The notes under the pieces: generated by a model | The model's database searches: none | What the model was told of the DNA's origin: nothing | Seen by the model: the letters and a program-made list of their open reading frames with translations, nothing else | NCBI GenBank assembly: GCA_950054155.1 | Contig: CATLOT010000007.1 | Location: 59,067 to 123,066 of the forward strand | Origin: an uncultured Bacteriovoracaceae bacterium | GTDB lineage: Bacteria > Bdellovibrionota > Bacteriovoracia > Bacteriovoracales > Bacteriovoracaceae | Direction: 5' to 3' | Length of the DNA stretch: 64,000 bases | Part shown: positions 24,912-33,784 of the stretch, in pieces | Numbering within the stretch: position 1 is the first letter of the stretch | How the letters are laid out: each line of letters starts with the position of its first letter | Program-made: the position numbers and the translations under genes

Positions 24912-26559
24912 AGGTACATTTTGTATCGTCCAACTCAATAGGCTAGGCGACCTTATACAAACCCATCAAGTAGTTAAAGACCTCAAAGCGAGCTATCCAA
25001 ATATTAACATTAAGCTTGTCGCTAGAGAGGAGTTCTATAAGCCTCTTGAGTTTCTGATCGGTGAAACCTTCAGCGATGTTTGCCTCCTTAATAAGAAAGA
25101 TCTCATCGGCGATGGAAATGATTTAAACCATTACATGGAAAACTTAAATTTATTCCTCAAAAAGCCCTTTTTCACAGGTAATGATGTTTTAATCAATCTT
25201 TCCTTCTGTGAGACGTCTAATTATCTCATGGGCCTTATCCCGGCAGCACATAAGCTTGGAACATATGTTGGAATTTCAAACCAAGTCATTGTCAAAGATC
25301 AATGGGGACAATTTGTTAATTCAATTGTGATGGGTGGCCCCCTCAATCCCTTCAGTCTTGTCGATATTTTTAAAAGTATCCTTGGCTTAAAGGATAGAAA
25401 TAACTGGCTGGATACCGAAAGGCATATTGGCAATGAACAAACATTAGCCCTTCATCCCTTTGCTAGCCAAGAAAAGAAAAAGTGGAAGCCTCAAAAGTGG
25501 GCTGAGGTTCTCTATAAGCTTCTCAAAGAAAGTGACTCCGTAAAAGTTAAACTCTTTGGCTCTAAGAGTGAGGTTTCTCTGGGTGAGGAGCTCCTTAAAT
25601 CATCGTCTCTTAAGCGTTATCTCGATCGAATTGAGAATCACATCGGAAAGCATGACCTTAAGGGGACATTTAATGAAATGAAGTCTTGCTCTCATTTCGT
25701 TGGTCATGACTCAGCACTTGGCCATTTAGCAAAGGAAGCCAACCTGGCTTCACTTACCATTGCCCTTGGCACCGTAAGGCCCCTAGAAACGGCGCCCTAC
25801 GGAATCAATACATTTGTTGTTAGCCCGAGGACAAAATGCTTTCCCTGTTTTCCTAAAACAGAATGTAGCTTTTTCCAATGTCATGCTGACCTTAGTTATC
25901 AGGCCGTTACTGAGATTATCAGAGGTTTTGTGACAGAGGACGATATTAACTTTGCGAAACTCAAAGAAAATGTCAGCCCCTTTCATCTCGACTCACTCAC
26001 TATTTCACGCATGGGCCCCTCAAATATTGGGTGGTATGCACAGGAACGTCTTGATGGTGAGTATAGTCTTCAAGAGGCCCTCAAGGATATTTTCCGAGTT
26101 GCCTTCCTCTACAAAACTGAGGAAATTGAAGAGAATCTTGATCTTCCTAAAATCACTAAAACAATTGCCAAAGAACTTACTCATATTCAAAGCGGAGTTG
26201 AGCAACTTTTCCAACTTTGTGAGTTTGGTAAGAAATACTCTAAGGATATTATCTTCGAACTTGCTAAAGATGATCCCAAAATCGCTGAGGTTAAGCGCCT
26301 TGGTGACAAAATCCAAGAAGTTGACCAGCTCATGGAGCTTCTTCTTAACGCCTACCCCAATCTAAGACCCGCGGTAGACTTTTATAAAGTTAAGAAGTCC
26401 AACCTTCATGGCGATAATGTCGTTGAAATCAGTGAGTCGAGTTATCTGGTATATAACGATCAAGGTGTACTCTGTTCACTTCTTTATGATCTCATTCAAA
26501 CAACCCTAAATAGTAATCAAGATACTAAAGAGTCCATCGCCAAGGAAGGTAATGCATGA
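24901..26559 (+). CDS. Second GT9-family glycosyltransferase with C-terminal extension
   Basis: 552 residues. N-terminal IVQLNRLGDLIQTHQVV is the GT9 motif. LHPFASQEKKKWKPQKWAEVL and FVGHDSALGHLAKEANLASLTIALG are the nucleotide-sugar-binding and catalytic segments of heptosyltransferases. A Cys-rich strip (RTKCFPCFPKTECSFFQC) typical of some GT9 enzymes follows. About 190 mainly helical residues extend the C-terminus, as in its neighbour. It is a paralogue of the preceding GT9 gene and is separated from it only by the micro-gene. ADP-heptose is the likely donor, since an hldE-type nucleotidyltransferase gene lies about 8 kb away next to the flagellins; the acceptor is unknown. Confidence 0.82.
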   Translation: METKGTFCIVQLNRLGDLIQTHQVVKDLKASYPNINIKLVAREEFYKPLEFLIGETFSDVCLLNKKDLIGDGNDLNHYMENLNLFLKKPFFTGNDVLINLSFCETSNYLMGLIPAAHKLGTYVGISNQVIVKDQWGQFVNSIVMGGPLNPFSLVDIFKSILGLKDRNNWLDTERHIGNEQTLALHPFASQEKKKWKPQKWAEVLYKLLKESDSVKVKLFGSKSEVSLGEELLKSSSLKRYLDRIENHIGKHDLKGTFNEMKSCSHFVGHDSALGHLAKEANLASLTIALGTVRPLETAPYGINTFVVSPRTKCFPCFPKTECSFFQCHADLSYQAVTEIIRGFVTEDDINFAKLKENVSPFHLDSLTISRMGPSNIGWYAQERLDGEYSLQEALKDIFRVAFLYKTEEIEENLDLPKITKTIAKELTHIQSGVEQLFQLCEFGKKYSKDIIFELAKDDPKIAEVKRLGDKIQEVDQLMELLLNAYPNLRPAVDFYKVKKSNLHGDNVVEISESSYLVYNDQGVLCSLLYDLIQTTLNSNQDTKESIAKEGNA

Positions 26560-27188
26560 CAACTTTAACGCTTAATAGATCTCCTATTCAAAAAGACTTC
26601 TCAGAATCTCAATCCCTAAATGAGGTTGTTGATCATCTTTTCGCCTCAGAGATTGGTGAAGAAAGTGTTCTTATTAGCTTAGAGGTTGATGGGGAAGATA
26701 TCCCCTATGACGATAGTCTTAATCTCAACGGAAAGCCTATTCATGATTTCAAAAGCGTTAACTTTAAAACACAAACCTCTCTTGAGCTTGCTTTTGAAGC
26801 GATCGACTCGTGTAATGATTACATTGACATCCTAACCGATAAAATTAAAGCGATGGCGCAATCTTATCAAAAGGGTGAAAGTGACGAAGCTAACGCTTTG
26901 TTTGGAGATATGATTGATATTCTTGATCTGTATGTGCAGCTTTTCAGTAGAATACACTCTACCCTCAAGAGAAATATCAAAGATCCTTTAGATCAATCCA
27001 AAGAAATTCAAAACCTTGATATCCATCTTCTCTCCGTACTCAAAGCTCTTATTCCTGCAAAGGAAAAGGGTGACATCATCATGCTTTGTGACTTGCTTGA
27101 GTACGAATTAATAGATAATCTCACTCAGTGGAAGATCAAAATAATCCCAAGCCTAAAGAAGCTAAGAGCTACTTCGCAAGAAGGATAG
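26556..27188 (+). CDS. Unknown helical protein of the GT9 operon
   Basis: 210 residues with no family recognised. A short N-terminal beta region (about 1-70, with VLISLEVDGEDIPYDDSL) is followed by long amphipathic helices up to the C-terminus. There are no membrane segments or signal peptide, so it is probably cytoplasmic. It overlaps the second GT9 gene by 4 bp (ATGA) and its 3' end overlaps the histidine kinase frame by 61 bp. The position suggests a chaperone, scaffold or signal carrier between glycosylation enzymes and the kinase, but this is inference. Confidence 0.6.
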   Translation: MTTLTLNRSPIQKDFSESQSLNEVVDHLFASEIGEESVLISLEVDGEDIPYDDSLNLNGKPIHDFKSVNFKTQTSLELAFEAIDSCNDYIDILTDKIKAMAQSYQKGESDEANALFGDMIDILDLYVQLFSRIHSTLKRNIKDPLDQSKEIQNLDIHLLSVLKALIPAKEKGDIIMLCDLLEYELIDNLTQWKIKIIPSLKKLRATSQEG

Positions 27189-28855
27189 AAAAGCTAGAAA
27201 AAGATTGTGATGATATTAGATCATTACGGCTTAGTGATTTTTCTCTTGAAATAGAGCACAATGCAAACACGTTTAATATAAAGTCAGGCAAGCAATGTTT
27301 AACTGCCAGTCCCCGTGAGTTTAATGTAGCTTCAAGCTGGCTCAACCCCATAATTAAAGACTATAAAAAGCACAACGAGGATAATCTCAATCATCTCGAA
27401 TCAAGCCGTAAAATCTATGGGCAATATCGTAAGAAGTTCAGTAACCACTTAAAGGCCTTATCCAAGAAAGTACCTAGCCCTCAAGGGAAGTTACTTCAAC
27501 AATACTTCGAAGATAGTCAGTATCGTGAACTCTATAACGTTATTCATAATTTCCAAAGCCTTCCAAACTTTCTCTTAAATCTTGAGATTTTCAAAACCTA
27601 TAATATTTGCCAAATCTTTGCCCATGAAAAGGGCCAAACGTTTGCACTCAGTAGTCATAGCTCCAAGAACTCCAAGTCTCAAAGTTTTAAGGTAAAAACA
27701 GATGAGTTTAATAAGCTCTTTCGCTCTATTAAAAAATCTAAAAGTAAAATCTTCTACCAGCAAAACTTCTCCGAAATGAGTGTCGAGCCCATTGGAGCTT
27801 TTCTTGGAAAAGCTTTTAACGGGAATCAATACAACCTTATTCTTCTCATCGGAAGAAATGATTTTCTCCCCCCAAGTGATGACGAGCTAGAGGCATTTGA
27901 TGATGTCACCCTTCAGTTAGAACCTGTCTTCAATGCTATTCTCAGAAGAAGTGCACAAGATGATAAGATTAGTAATATTATTGAAGTCCTAGAAAGCTTC
28001 CCTCATCCCATCTCAATCACTGATAAAAGTGACCTCTTCTTATTTAAGAATGATCCTTTTAGAGAACTTAGAGATCATGAGCTAAAAGACTTTAATTGTA
28101 TCGAAAGAGAGCTCTTTGGTAAAAACATCTTAAGACTCTACTTAAACAAGGAACAAAGAGAGCAAACTGATCTCTATCACTTTTATCGCGTAAGCCTACT
28201 GGGCGAGCTACTCAACACCCTTAGACATGAGCTTAGTAACCCCTTGTTTGGTCTGAGCCTTGCCACAAATATGATTCAAGACGAAAGTCTTGATGATGAC
28301 ATTCAAGAAACAATAGATGATATAAAAACTAACTGTGATCGCTGTCAAACTATTATCAAAAACTTTAGTAGTTTATACCAGGATGAAGAGGACTTTAAGA
28401 ACTTTGATTTAATCAAGCTTTTAAATGAGACAATCATCTTAACGAAATCGGAGACAAAGGGAATTAAGAAAGGCATTAAATTTGAGAGTGATAGCCTCTT
28501 TATTTTTTCTAATCCAACGTGGATTTCTCAAGCCGTCTTTAATCTTATTATAAACAGTGGCCAATCATTAATAGGTCTCTACGGTAATAACCTTCGTGAT
28601 ACTAAAATCGAAATCGTAGTAGAAGTTCAAAATGAGAATATCTTTATTTCAATTGTAGATAACGGACCTGGAGTTTCGGACAGTGAAATCGAAAAACTCT
28701 TTGATCCCTTTTATACTACTAAAGACTTCGGTACAGGCCTTGGTTTAAGTATCTGTAAAAACCTTATGAAAAAGCTTGATGGTGAAGTTTTCTACACCCA
28801 TGCTCCTAATGGAGGAGCCAAATTCACAATAACCCTCCCACACGAGTCTTTATGA
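27128..28855 (+). CDS. Cytoplasmic sensor histidine kinase
   Basis: 575 residues from a GTG; no downstream ATG, GTG or TTG in frame gives a sensible start, so the 61-bp out-of-frame overlap with the previous gene seems real. No membrane helix is present. Residues about 150-275 look GAF-like and about 280-345 PAS-like. The phospho-acceptor box is RHELSNPL (H367), followed by the N box FNLIINSGQS, G1 DNGPGV, F box LFDPFYTT and G2 GTGLGLSI. It is complete. It is coupled (ATGA) to a receiver-only protein, forming a two-component pair within the flagellar glycosylation block. The sensed signal is unknown; GAF or PAS domains point to an internal ligand. Confidence 0.88.
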   Translation: MEDQNNPKPKEAKSYFARRIEKLEKDCDDIRSLRLSDFSLEIEHNANTFNIKSGKQCLTASPREFNVASSWLNPIIKDYKKHNEDNLNHLESSRKIYGQYRKKFSNHLKALSKKVPSPQGKLLQQYFEDSQYRELYNVIHNFQSLPNFLLNLEIFKTYNICQIFAHEKGQTFALSSHSSKNSKSQSFKVKTDEFNKLFRSIKKSKSKIFYQQNFSEMSVEPIGAFLGKAFNGNQYNLILLIGRNDFLPPSDDELEAFDDVTLQLEPVFNAILRRSAQDDKISNIIEVLESFPHPISITDKSDLFLFKNDPFRELRDHELKDFNCIERELFGKNILRLYLNKEQREQTDLYHFYRVSLLGELLNTLRHELSNPLFGLSLATNMIQDESLDDDIQETIDDIKTNCDRCQTIIKNFSSLYQDEEDFKNFDLIKLLNETIILTKSETKGIKKGIKFESDSLFIFSNPTWISQAVFNLIINSGQSLIGLYGNNLRDTKIEIVVEVQNENIFISIVDNGPGVSDSEIEKLFDPFYTTKDFGTGLGLSICKNLMKKLDGEVFYTHAPNGGAKFTITLPHESL

Positions 28856-29226
28856 ATATTTTAATTGTCGAGGATGAACCACTCATCGCGAGATCCCTTA
28901 AAAAGCTGCTTGAAAAGAAGGGAGCTACTGTTACCTGGGAACCCAGTGGAAATAAAGCTATTGAAATCATTAAGGAGCACGAGTTTGATAGGATTATTTG
29001 CGACCTCATGCTGCAGGACATCAGTGGTTTTGATGTCCTAGAAGAGAGCAAAGAACGCTTTAGCATTGATGAAATAGGCGATAAAGTAATTATTATCACA
29101 GCCTATAGTTCAGCTCAGGTTCTTGAGAGAGCAACACAGTATGGATGCCTTGTCCTAAGTAAACCTTTTGAGAACCTCAATAATGCTATAGAGATTTTTA
29201 TAAAAGGTAAGGAAAGTGCTCAATAA
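28852..29226 (+). CDS. Single-domain response regulator (receiver only)
   Basis: 124 residues consisting of one receiver domain. Acidic pocket E7/D8, phosphorylation site D51 (IICDLML), switch T83 (IITAYSS) and K104 (LSKPFE) are all in place. There is no DNA-binding or enzyme domain, so the output must be by protein contact, as for CheY or Spo0F. The ATG overlaps the TGA of the histidine kinase. The next gene, nadK, begins 11 bp before its end, so the whole series is one transcript. Confidence 0.9.
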   Translation: MNILIVEDEPLIARSLKKLLEKKGATVTWEPSGNKAIEIIKEHEFDRIICDLMLQDISGFDVLEESKERFSIDEIGDKVIIITAYSSAQVLERATQYGCLVLSKPFENLNNAIEIFIKGKESAQ

Positions 29227-30139
29227 ATCACAGCAAACAAAACTAAATATCAAGAATGTTGGTGTTGTTCTCAAGCCCCATAATGTGACTGAATATAATA
29301 GCGTTCTTCCCAACCTTCACAGTTGGCTAAAAAGAAGGAAGATCAATCTCTTCTTCTCTGAAAATGAGCAAGAACGCCTCGAAAAAATATTCAGAAATAA
29401 AGTCAAAACACTTAACTTTAAGACAAATAAGCAATTGCACAAGGAAATGGACCTCAACATTAGCCTAGGTGGAGATGGCACTCTCTTGGGTTTTGGACGT
29501 CTTGCCGATAGAAATAGTGCGCCCGTGTTTGGAGTTAATATGGGCAACCTTGGTTTTATAACTGAATATTCGAAGTCTGAATTCTTTGAAGGACTTGCCA
29601 GTGTTATTAGTTCAAAGAGCTATTATCACAAAGTCCCCTTGTATAAAGTCCAAGTTCACAAGGGCAAAAAGAAAGTCTTTGAAGGACATTTCTTAAATGA
29701 CCTGGTTATAAATAAGAATGATATCTCTCGAATGTTTTCACTCTCTGTTGAAAACCAAGAAGAACATATCTTTAATTTAAGTGGTGACGGACTTATCGTC
29801 TCAAGCCCTATAGGAAGTACGGCGTACTCTTTGGCAGCAGGTGGACCTATTATCAGTCCCGAAGTTAACGCCTTAGTGCTCACCCCAATCTGTCCCCATA
29901 GCCTTACCCATAGACCAATTGTGATAAATGATAAACAAAGTATTTCAGTTAAAATCCCATCTCAATCTGAAAGTGTAATGGCCACTCTCGATGGACAAGA
30001 GATTTTTGAAGTGTCACCTCGATGCTCTCTAACAATCTCAAAGAGCACAACTCGCTTTCTTAAATTAATCGACAATCCTCAGAGAACTTATTTTCAAACC
30101 TTAAAAGAAAAATTTACTCACGGTAGGAGACCATACTAA
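29216..30139 (+). CDS. nadK: NAD kinase
   Basis: 307 residues from a GTG with a GGTAAGGA site upstream. The NAD-kinase motif GGDGT (85-89, catalytic D87) is intact, as are the NDLVI segment and SGDGLIVSSPIGSTAYSLAAGGPI. It phosphorylates NAD to NADP in the cytoplasm. The pairing with recN directly downstream (TAATG overlap) is a widely conserved gene order. The N-terminus is about ten residues longer than usual. Confidence 0.94.
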   Translation: MLNKSQQTKLNIKNVGVVLKPHNVTEYNSVLPNLHSWLKRRKINLFFSENEQERLEKIFRNKVKTLNFKTNKQLHKEMDLNISLGGDGTLLGFGRLADRNSAPVFGVNMGNLGFITEYSKSEFFEGLASVISSKSYYHKVPLYKVQVHKGKKKVFEGHFLNDLVINKNDISRMFSLSVENQEEHIFNLSGDGLIVSSPIGSTAYSLAAGGPIISPEVNALVLTPICPHSLTHRPIVINDKQSISVKIPSQSESVMATLDGQEIFEVSPRCSLTISKSTTRFLKLIDNPQRTYFQTLKEKFTHGRRPY

Positions 30140-31764
30140 TGAGCGCTGGACTCTTTTTAGAATCACTTAACCTCAGAAATTTTGCCACTTTTGAAAATCA
30201 AGAGATTGATTTTAATGAGTATTTCAACGGTATTGTTGGGGAAACAGGAAGCGGAAAAAGTTTAATTCTTGATGCTTTTCAACTCCTCTTAGGAGCAAGA
30301 GCTGACAAGAAACTTGTGAGAAAGGGTAGTGAGTGTGCCATTATCGAGGGTAGTTTCAAATTAAGGAATCAAAACCTTCTTCACTACTTTGATCAAATCG
30401 GCTTCCCTCCTGAAGAAGAAAGCCAGATCGTTATCAAGAGAATCATTTATAGTTCAGGAAAGTCCAAGTCCTTTCTTAATCATATGAGTTGTCCTCTTTC
30501 AGTTCTGAGTAACTTCAGTAAAACCTTTGTGGATATGGTTGGCCAATTTGAAAACCAAAAATTATCCAATAGTGATTACCAACTCCAGCTTCTCGATCAA
30601 TTTTCAAAAAATGAAAAGACACTTTTAAGCTATCAAAAAGACTTCGATCTCTATAGCAAGCTCCATAATGAGGCGCAAAGCCTAGAGATTCAATTAAGAG
30701 AAAAAAGACAAAGAGAGGACTATCTCAAGTTTCAACTTAATGAACTTTCTGAGCTAAGTCCTAGTAAAGAGCGTGAAGATCACCTCATACAACTGAAGCA
30801 CCAACTTCTTAATAGAGAAGCCCTTACTCAAAATATTGAGGAACTTAAGTCTCTAAGTAGTGAAGGGGAAACCAACATTCTCGACATGCTTAAATCCGCT
30901 CAAAAAATAAGCAACAAAATTTCAAGCGTGTTTTCTGCAGAGACAATAGCTCAACTTAATGATGCTATTTCACTCTTCGAGGATTTTAGTTATTCTCTTT
31001 CAAAACACGATTTTGAAAATGACGAAGAACTTAGCTTAGATGAAATTATTGAAGAGCTTGATCGCTATCAAAAAGCGAAACGTAAGTTTAACTGTGAGTC
31101 AGATGAACTTGAGACCATCTACCAAGATATAGAAAAGGAGCTCGGTGGTCTCAAAGAACTTGAGATGAAGCTTTCATCGCTGAAGAGTGATCTTAGCAAG
31201 AGAGAGGGTACCCTTCATGAAGCAGCTTCATTACTTCATGCTGCTCGATTAAAAGGTAAAGATGACCTTGAAAAGCAAATTGGAAATGGGCTCAATGAGC
31301 TCAACATGGAAGGCGCTACCTTTAATATCCAAGTGCAAAAACTTGAGACTCTTAATCCTACAGGCTTCACACGAGTCGACTTTCTCGCTGAGACCAACCC
31401 TGGGGAAGGTTTTTACAAAATCAAAGAAATCGCCTCAGGAGGAGAGCTTTCACGAATCCTTCTTTGCTTAAGACAAATTGTGGCCTCTGATGACTCCATC
31501 AATATCTTCTTCTTTGATGAAATTGATACCGGAATTGGGGGTGAAACAGCTCTAAAAATTGCTAAAGCCCTTAAAAAGGTGAGTTCCAAAAGCCAAGTTT
31601 TGGCCATCACTCACCTTCCTCAAATTGCTAAAGAAGTTGATGAAATCATTTTCGTCGCTAAAAAGAGCTTTATGAAAGACAAGGAACAGAGAACCATTAG
31701 CTATGTCGAGAATAAGAAAGGGAAGGCACGTAAAGAGGTTATTAATACTCTCGCTGGTTTATAA
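30139..31764 (+). CDS. recN: DNA repair protein RecN
   Basis: 541 residues, normal for RecN. Walker A GETGSGKS (34-41) lies in an SMC-like N-terminal head. A central coiled-coil (about 150-370) follows. The C-terminal head has the ABC signature SGGELSRILLCLR, Walker B NIFFFDEIDTGIGG and the switch THLPQIA. RecN is a cohesin-like ATPase that acts at double-strand breaks. The ATG uses the last A of the nadK stop (TAATG). The 3' end overlaps lpxH by 6 bp, convergently. Confidence 0.95.
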   Translation: MSAGLFLESLNLRNFATFENQEIDFNEYFNGIVGETGSGKSLILDAFQLLLGARADKKLVRKGSECAIIEGSFKLRNQNLLHYFDQIGFPPEEESQIVIKRIIYSSGKSKSFLNHMSCPLSVLSNFSKTFVDMVGQFENQKLSNSDYQLQLLDQFSKNEKTLLSYQKDFDLYSKLHNEAQSLEIQLREKRQREDYLKFQLNELSELSPSKEREDHLIQLKHQLLNREALTQNIEELKSLSSEGETNILDMLKSAQKISNKISSVFSAETIAQLNDAISLFEDFSYSLSKHDFENDEELSLDEIIEELDRYQKAKRKFNCESDELETIYQDIEKELGGLKELEMKLSSLKSDLSKREGTLHEAASLLHAARLKGKDDLEKQIGNGLNELNMEGATFNIQVQKLETLNPTGFTRVDFLAETNPGEGFYKIKEIASGGELSRILLCLRQIVASDDSINIFFFDEIDTGIGGETALKIAKALKKVSSKSQVLAITHLPQIAKEVDEIIFVAKKSFMKDKEQRTISYVENKKGKARKEVINTLAGL

Positions 31765-32508
31765 CTCTTTTTGCATCAGGCACCCATTCTCGTAGTAGGT
31801 AAAGAGTCTAGTCTTTGGGAAATAGCCGTTATTCACATATATTCCATCATCGGTTTCAAAGAAGTCGGCACAGTGAGAATGTCCACACACGAGGTTCTTT
31901 AGCTGGTGCTCCACTTGTAATTCTTTAAACATACGACGAAACCGTTCTTTCACTTTTTCATTATCTGAATGACCGTCATAGCGATTACTATTTACTTCAC
32001 GAGATTTCTCGCTAGCTCTTCTGCCAATTTTATCAACGATTCGAAAGGGCACGAGTGTGTTCGCAAGTAAATTAATAAAATCAGACCTGATTAGGCTTCT
32101 ATATTGCTGATACTTTGGGTTTTCAATCTCAATCTCATCACCATGGGCAAGCATTATACCTTCCGAGTTTAAGAAGACAGGCTCAGTTGAATACAACCAG
32201 TCCTCATCTTTTAACTGGTGTTTATTCTTTATAAAGTAAATGAGATCGACGAAATGAAAATCATGATTCCCTTCCAGTTGGATGACTTTCTTTCCCGACT
32301 TAATAAGTGAGACGATCTCATCAAAGAGGGACTCAAATCGTTTGTAATATTCCAAATGACCGCCGACCAACAGATCAAATATATCTCCTAAGAGAAAAAT
32401 TTTATCTGATTGTTGGGTGAGTGGATGCCTTAGGAATTGTAGAAAGAGATGATAGGAATCATCGCCCTTTTCTTTAATGTGAACATCAGATATTGCTACA
32501 AACTTCAT
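31759..32508 (-). CDS. lpxH: UDP-2,3-diacylglucosamine hydrolase-like metallophosphatase
   Basis: 249 residues from ATG 32508, chosen because MKFVAISDVHIKEKG is the normal N-terminus of this fold; an in-frame start at 32631 would add an unrelated peptide. Metal-ligand motifs are all seen: SDVH, LLGDIFD, EGNHDFHF, LAHGDE and CGHSH. LpxH removes UMP from UDP-diacylglucosamine in lipid A synthesis on the cytoplasmic side of the inner membrane. The EVNSNRYDGHSDNEKV segment before the last box fits LpxH, although LpxH2-type relatives cannot be excluded. Confidence 0.8.
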   Translation of the reverse strand: MKFVAISDVHIKEKGDDSYHLFLQFLRHPLTQQSDKIFLLGDIFDLLVGGHLEYYKRFESLFDEIVSLIKSGKKVIQLEGNHDFHFVDLIYFIKNKHQLKDEDWLYSTEPVFLNSEGIMLAHGDEIEIENPKYQQYRSLIRSDFINLLANTLVPFRIVDKIGRRASEKSREVNSNRYDGHSDNEKVKERFRRMFKELQVEHQLKNLVCGHSHCADFFETDDGIYVNNGYFPKTRLFTYYENGCLMQKEL

Positions 32509-32551
32509 TCTCTTAAGTATAGCAAATCCTCTGTGAAAAGCCCCAAGAAAC

Positions 32552-32580
32552 CTCCCTAGCAAAGGGCAATTACTAGGGAG
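32552..32580. repeat. 8-bp inverted repeat upstream of lpxH
   Basis: CTCCCTAG (32552-32559) and CTAGGGAG (32573-32580) form a perfect dyad with a 13-bp centre, between the flagellin terminator and the lpxH start. It lacks a T-run, so it may be an operator or the leader of the lpxH mRNA. Confidence 0.45.
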
Positions 32581-32668
32581 GATGGGCTTAATGGGATCAG
32601 ATGACCATTGCTCAAAATCAAAAGGTCCCAAACTGTATAACTTTTTTCGAAATTTTTATTTTAATAAG

Positions 32669-32690
32669 AGGGGGAGTTTTCACTCCCCCT
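32669..32690 (-). terminator. Terminator of the downstream flagellin gene
   Basis: AGGGGGAG / CTCCCCCT stem of 8 bp with a 6-nt loop, about 10 bp after the flagellin stop. The minus strand continues CTTATT rather than a pure T-run. Confidence 0.7.
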
Positions 32691-32699
32691 TTTGAGGTA

Positions 32700-33533
32700 T
32701 TAACCTACTAGTCTTAAGGCATTGTTAGGTAGTTGATTAGCTTGTGCTAGGGTAGAGATACCAGCTTGCTTAACAACATTGTCTGAAGCAAGTTTTGCTG
32801 ACTCTGAAGCTACATCAACATCTTGGATAACTGAGCGTGCATTGTCTTGGTTGATCGTCTGAATTTCAAGGTTTGCTACCGTAGAATTCAGTCTTGATTG
32901 TACCGCACCAAGATTTGCTCGTTGGCCAGAGATTGACGTTATGGCCTCATCAATATTTTCAATCGAATCGAGGGCATCACTCTTATCTGCTACGCCTGTA
33001 CCGGATACTCCGATATTACTTGCTGTTGCGTTTGCTTCACTTGAGTCGAAGCTAATTTTGTTTTGGTCGCCAGCAAAAGCACCTACTTGAAAGTCTAGTG
33101 TTCCACCGCCTTCACCATTGAGAAGGTTAGTTCCGTTAAAGGTTGTAGACTCACTAATACGATCAATTTCAGTTACGAGTTGCTGGTATTCTTTATCAAG
33201 AAAGCCTCTTTCATTTTCTCCAACAGTGTCTGATGCAGCCTGAACAGTTAACTCTCTCATTCTTGTTAAGATGTTTGATACTTCGTTCAATCCACCTTCA
33301 GCTGTTTGAATCAGTGAAATACCGTCGTTAGCGTTTCTCGTTGCTTGTCTTAAACCTTTTGTCTGTGCCTCAAGGTTTGTAGCAATCGCGAGTCCAGCAG
33401 CGTCGTCAGCGGCTTTTGTGATTCGCTTACCACTTGATAGTTTTTCAAGTGATGAAGTTGCGTTGTTTGATACTTGCTTTAGGTTCTTTTGAACAGTTTG
33501 CGATGCAACGTTCGTTGAAATTCTTAAGCCCAT
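32700..33533 (-). CDS. fliC: Flagellin (copy nearer lpxH)
   Basis: 277 residues. Conserved D0/D1 ends are clear: N-terminal LRISTNVASQTVQKNLK...LEKLSSGKRI and C-terminal QDVDVASESAKLASDNVVKQAGISTLAQANQLPNNALRLVG. The central region is short, so there is almost no D2/D3 domain. It has the same length as the second flagellin (277) and differs mainly at 140-190. The ATG is preceded by AAGGAG and, 80 bp further up, by a sigma28 promoter. Filament subunit exported by the flagellar type III apparatus. The short surface-exposed centre contains Ser/Thr-rich stretches that could be glycosylated. Confidence 0.96.
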   Translation of the reverse strand: MGLRISTNVASQTVQKNLKQVSNNATSSLEKLSSGKRITKAADDAAGLAIATNLEAQTKGLRQATRNANDGISLIQTAEGGLNEVSNILTRMRELTVQAASDTVGENERGFLDKEYQQLVTEIDRISESTTFNGTNLLNGEGGGTLDFQVGAFAGDQNKISFDSSEANATASNIGVSGTGVADKSDALDSIENIDEAITSISGQRANLGAVQSRLNSTVANLEIQTINQDNARSVIQDVDVASESAKLASDNVVKQAGISTLAQANQLPNNALRLVG

Positions 33534-33613
33534 TTTATTCTCCTTAGTTTTAAGCCCTGTTTTACCCTCAAGGCTTTTTGTTATTTACTGACTTAATTTG
33601 TCAGACAATAAAC

Positions 33614-33640
33614 ATATCGACGCGGTCGGGTATTTCTTTA
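33614..33640 (-). promoter_or_regulatory. Sigma28 promoter of the first flagellin
   Basis: On the minus strand TAAAGAAA (33640-33633), exactly 11 bp, then GTCGATAT (33621-33614), about 80 bp before the ATG. The spacing and core positions match the FliA consensus. Confidence 0.75.
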
Positions 33641-33724
33641 GGCTTCGTGTCAAGTATTTGATTAAAAAAATCGGCTTTTATAGAAAATTCAACAGGTTAG
33701 AGGGGAAAATAATGAAAAAAAAGC

Positions 33725-33752
33725 AAAAAAAAAGCCCCCTCAAAGAGGGGGC
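33725..33752 (-). terminator. Strong terminator of the second flagellin
   Basis: Minus strand GCCCCCTC, 3-nt loop, GAGGGGGC, then nine T residues. It lies about 33 bp after the stop of the flagellin at 33785. It isolates the two flagellin transcripts. Confidence 0.92.
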
Positions 33753-33784
33753 CGGATGGTATTTCTATTGAAATCTAGCGTTTA

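Noticed and set aside
32508..32631. Longer lpxH start
   Set aside because: The family begins at MKFVAISDVH; the extra 41 residues are unrelated and overlap the inverted repeat.
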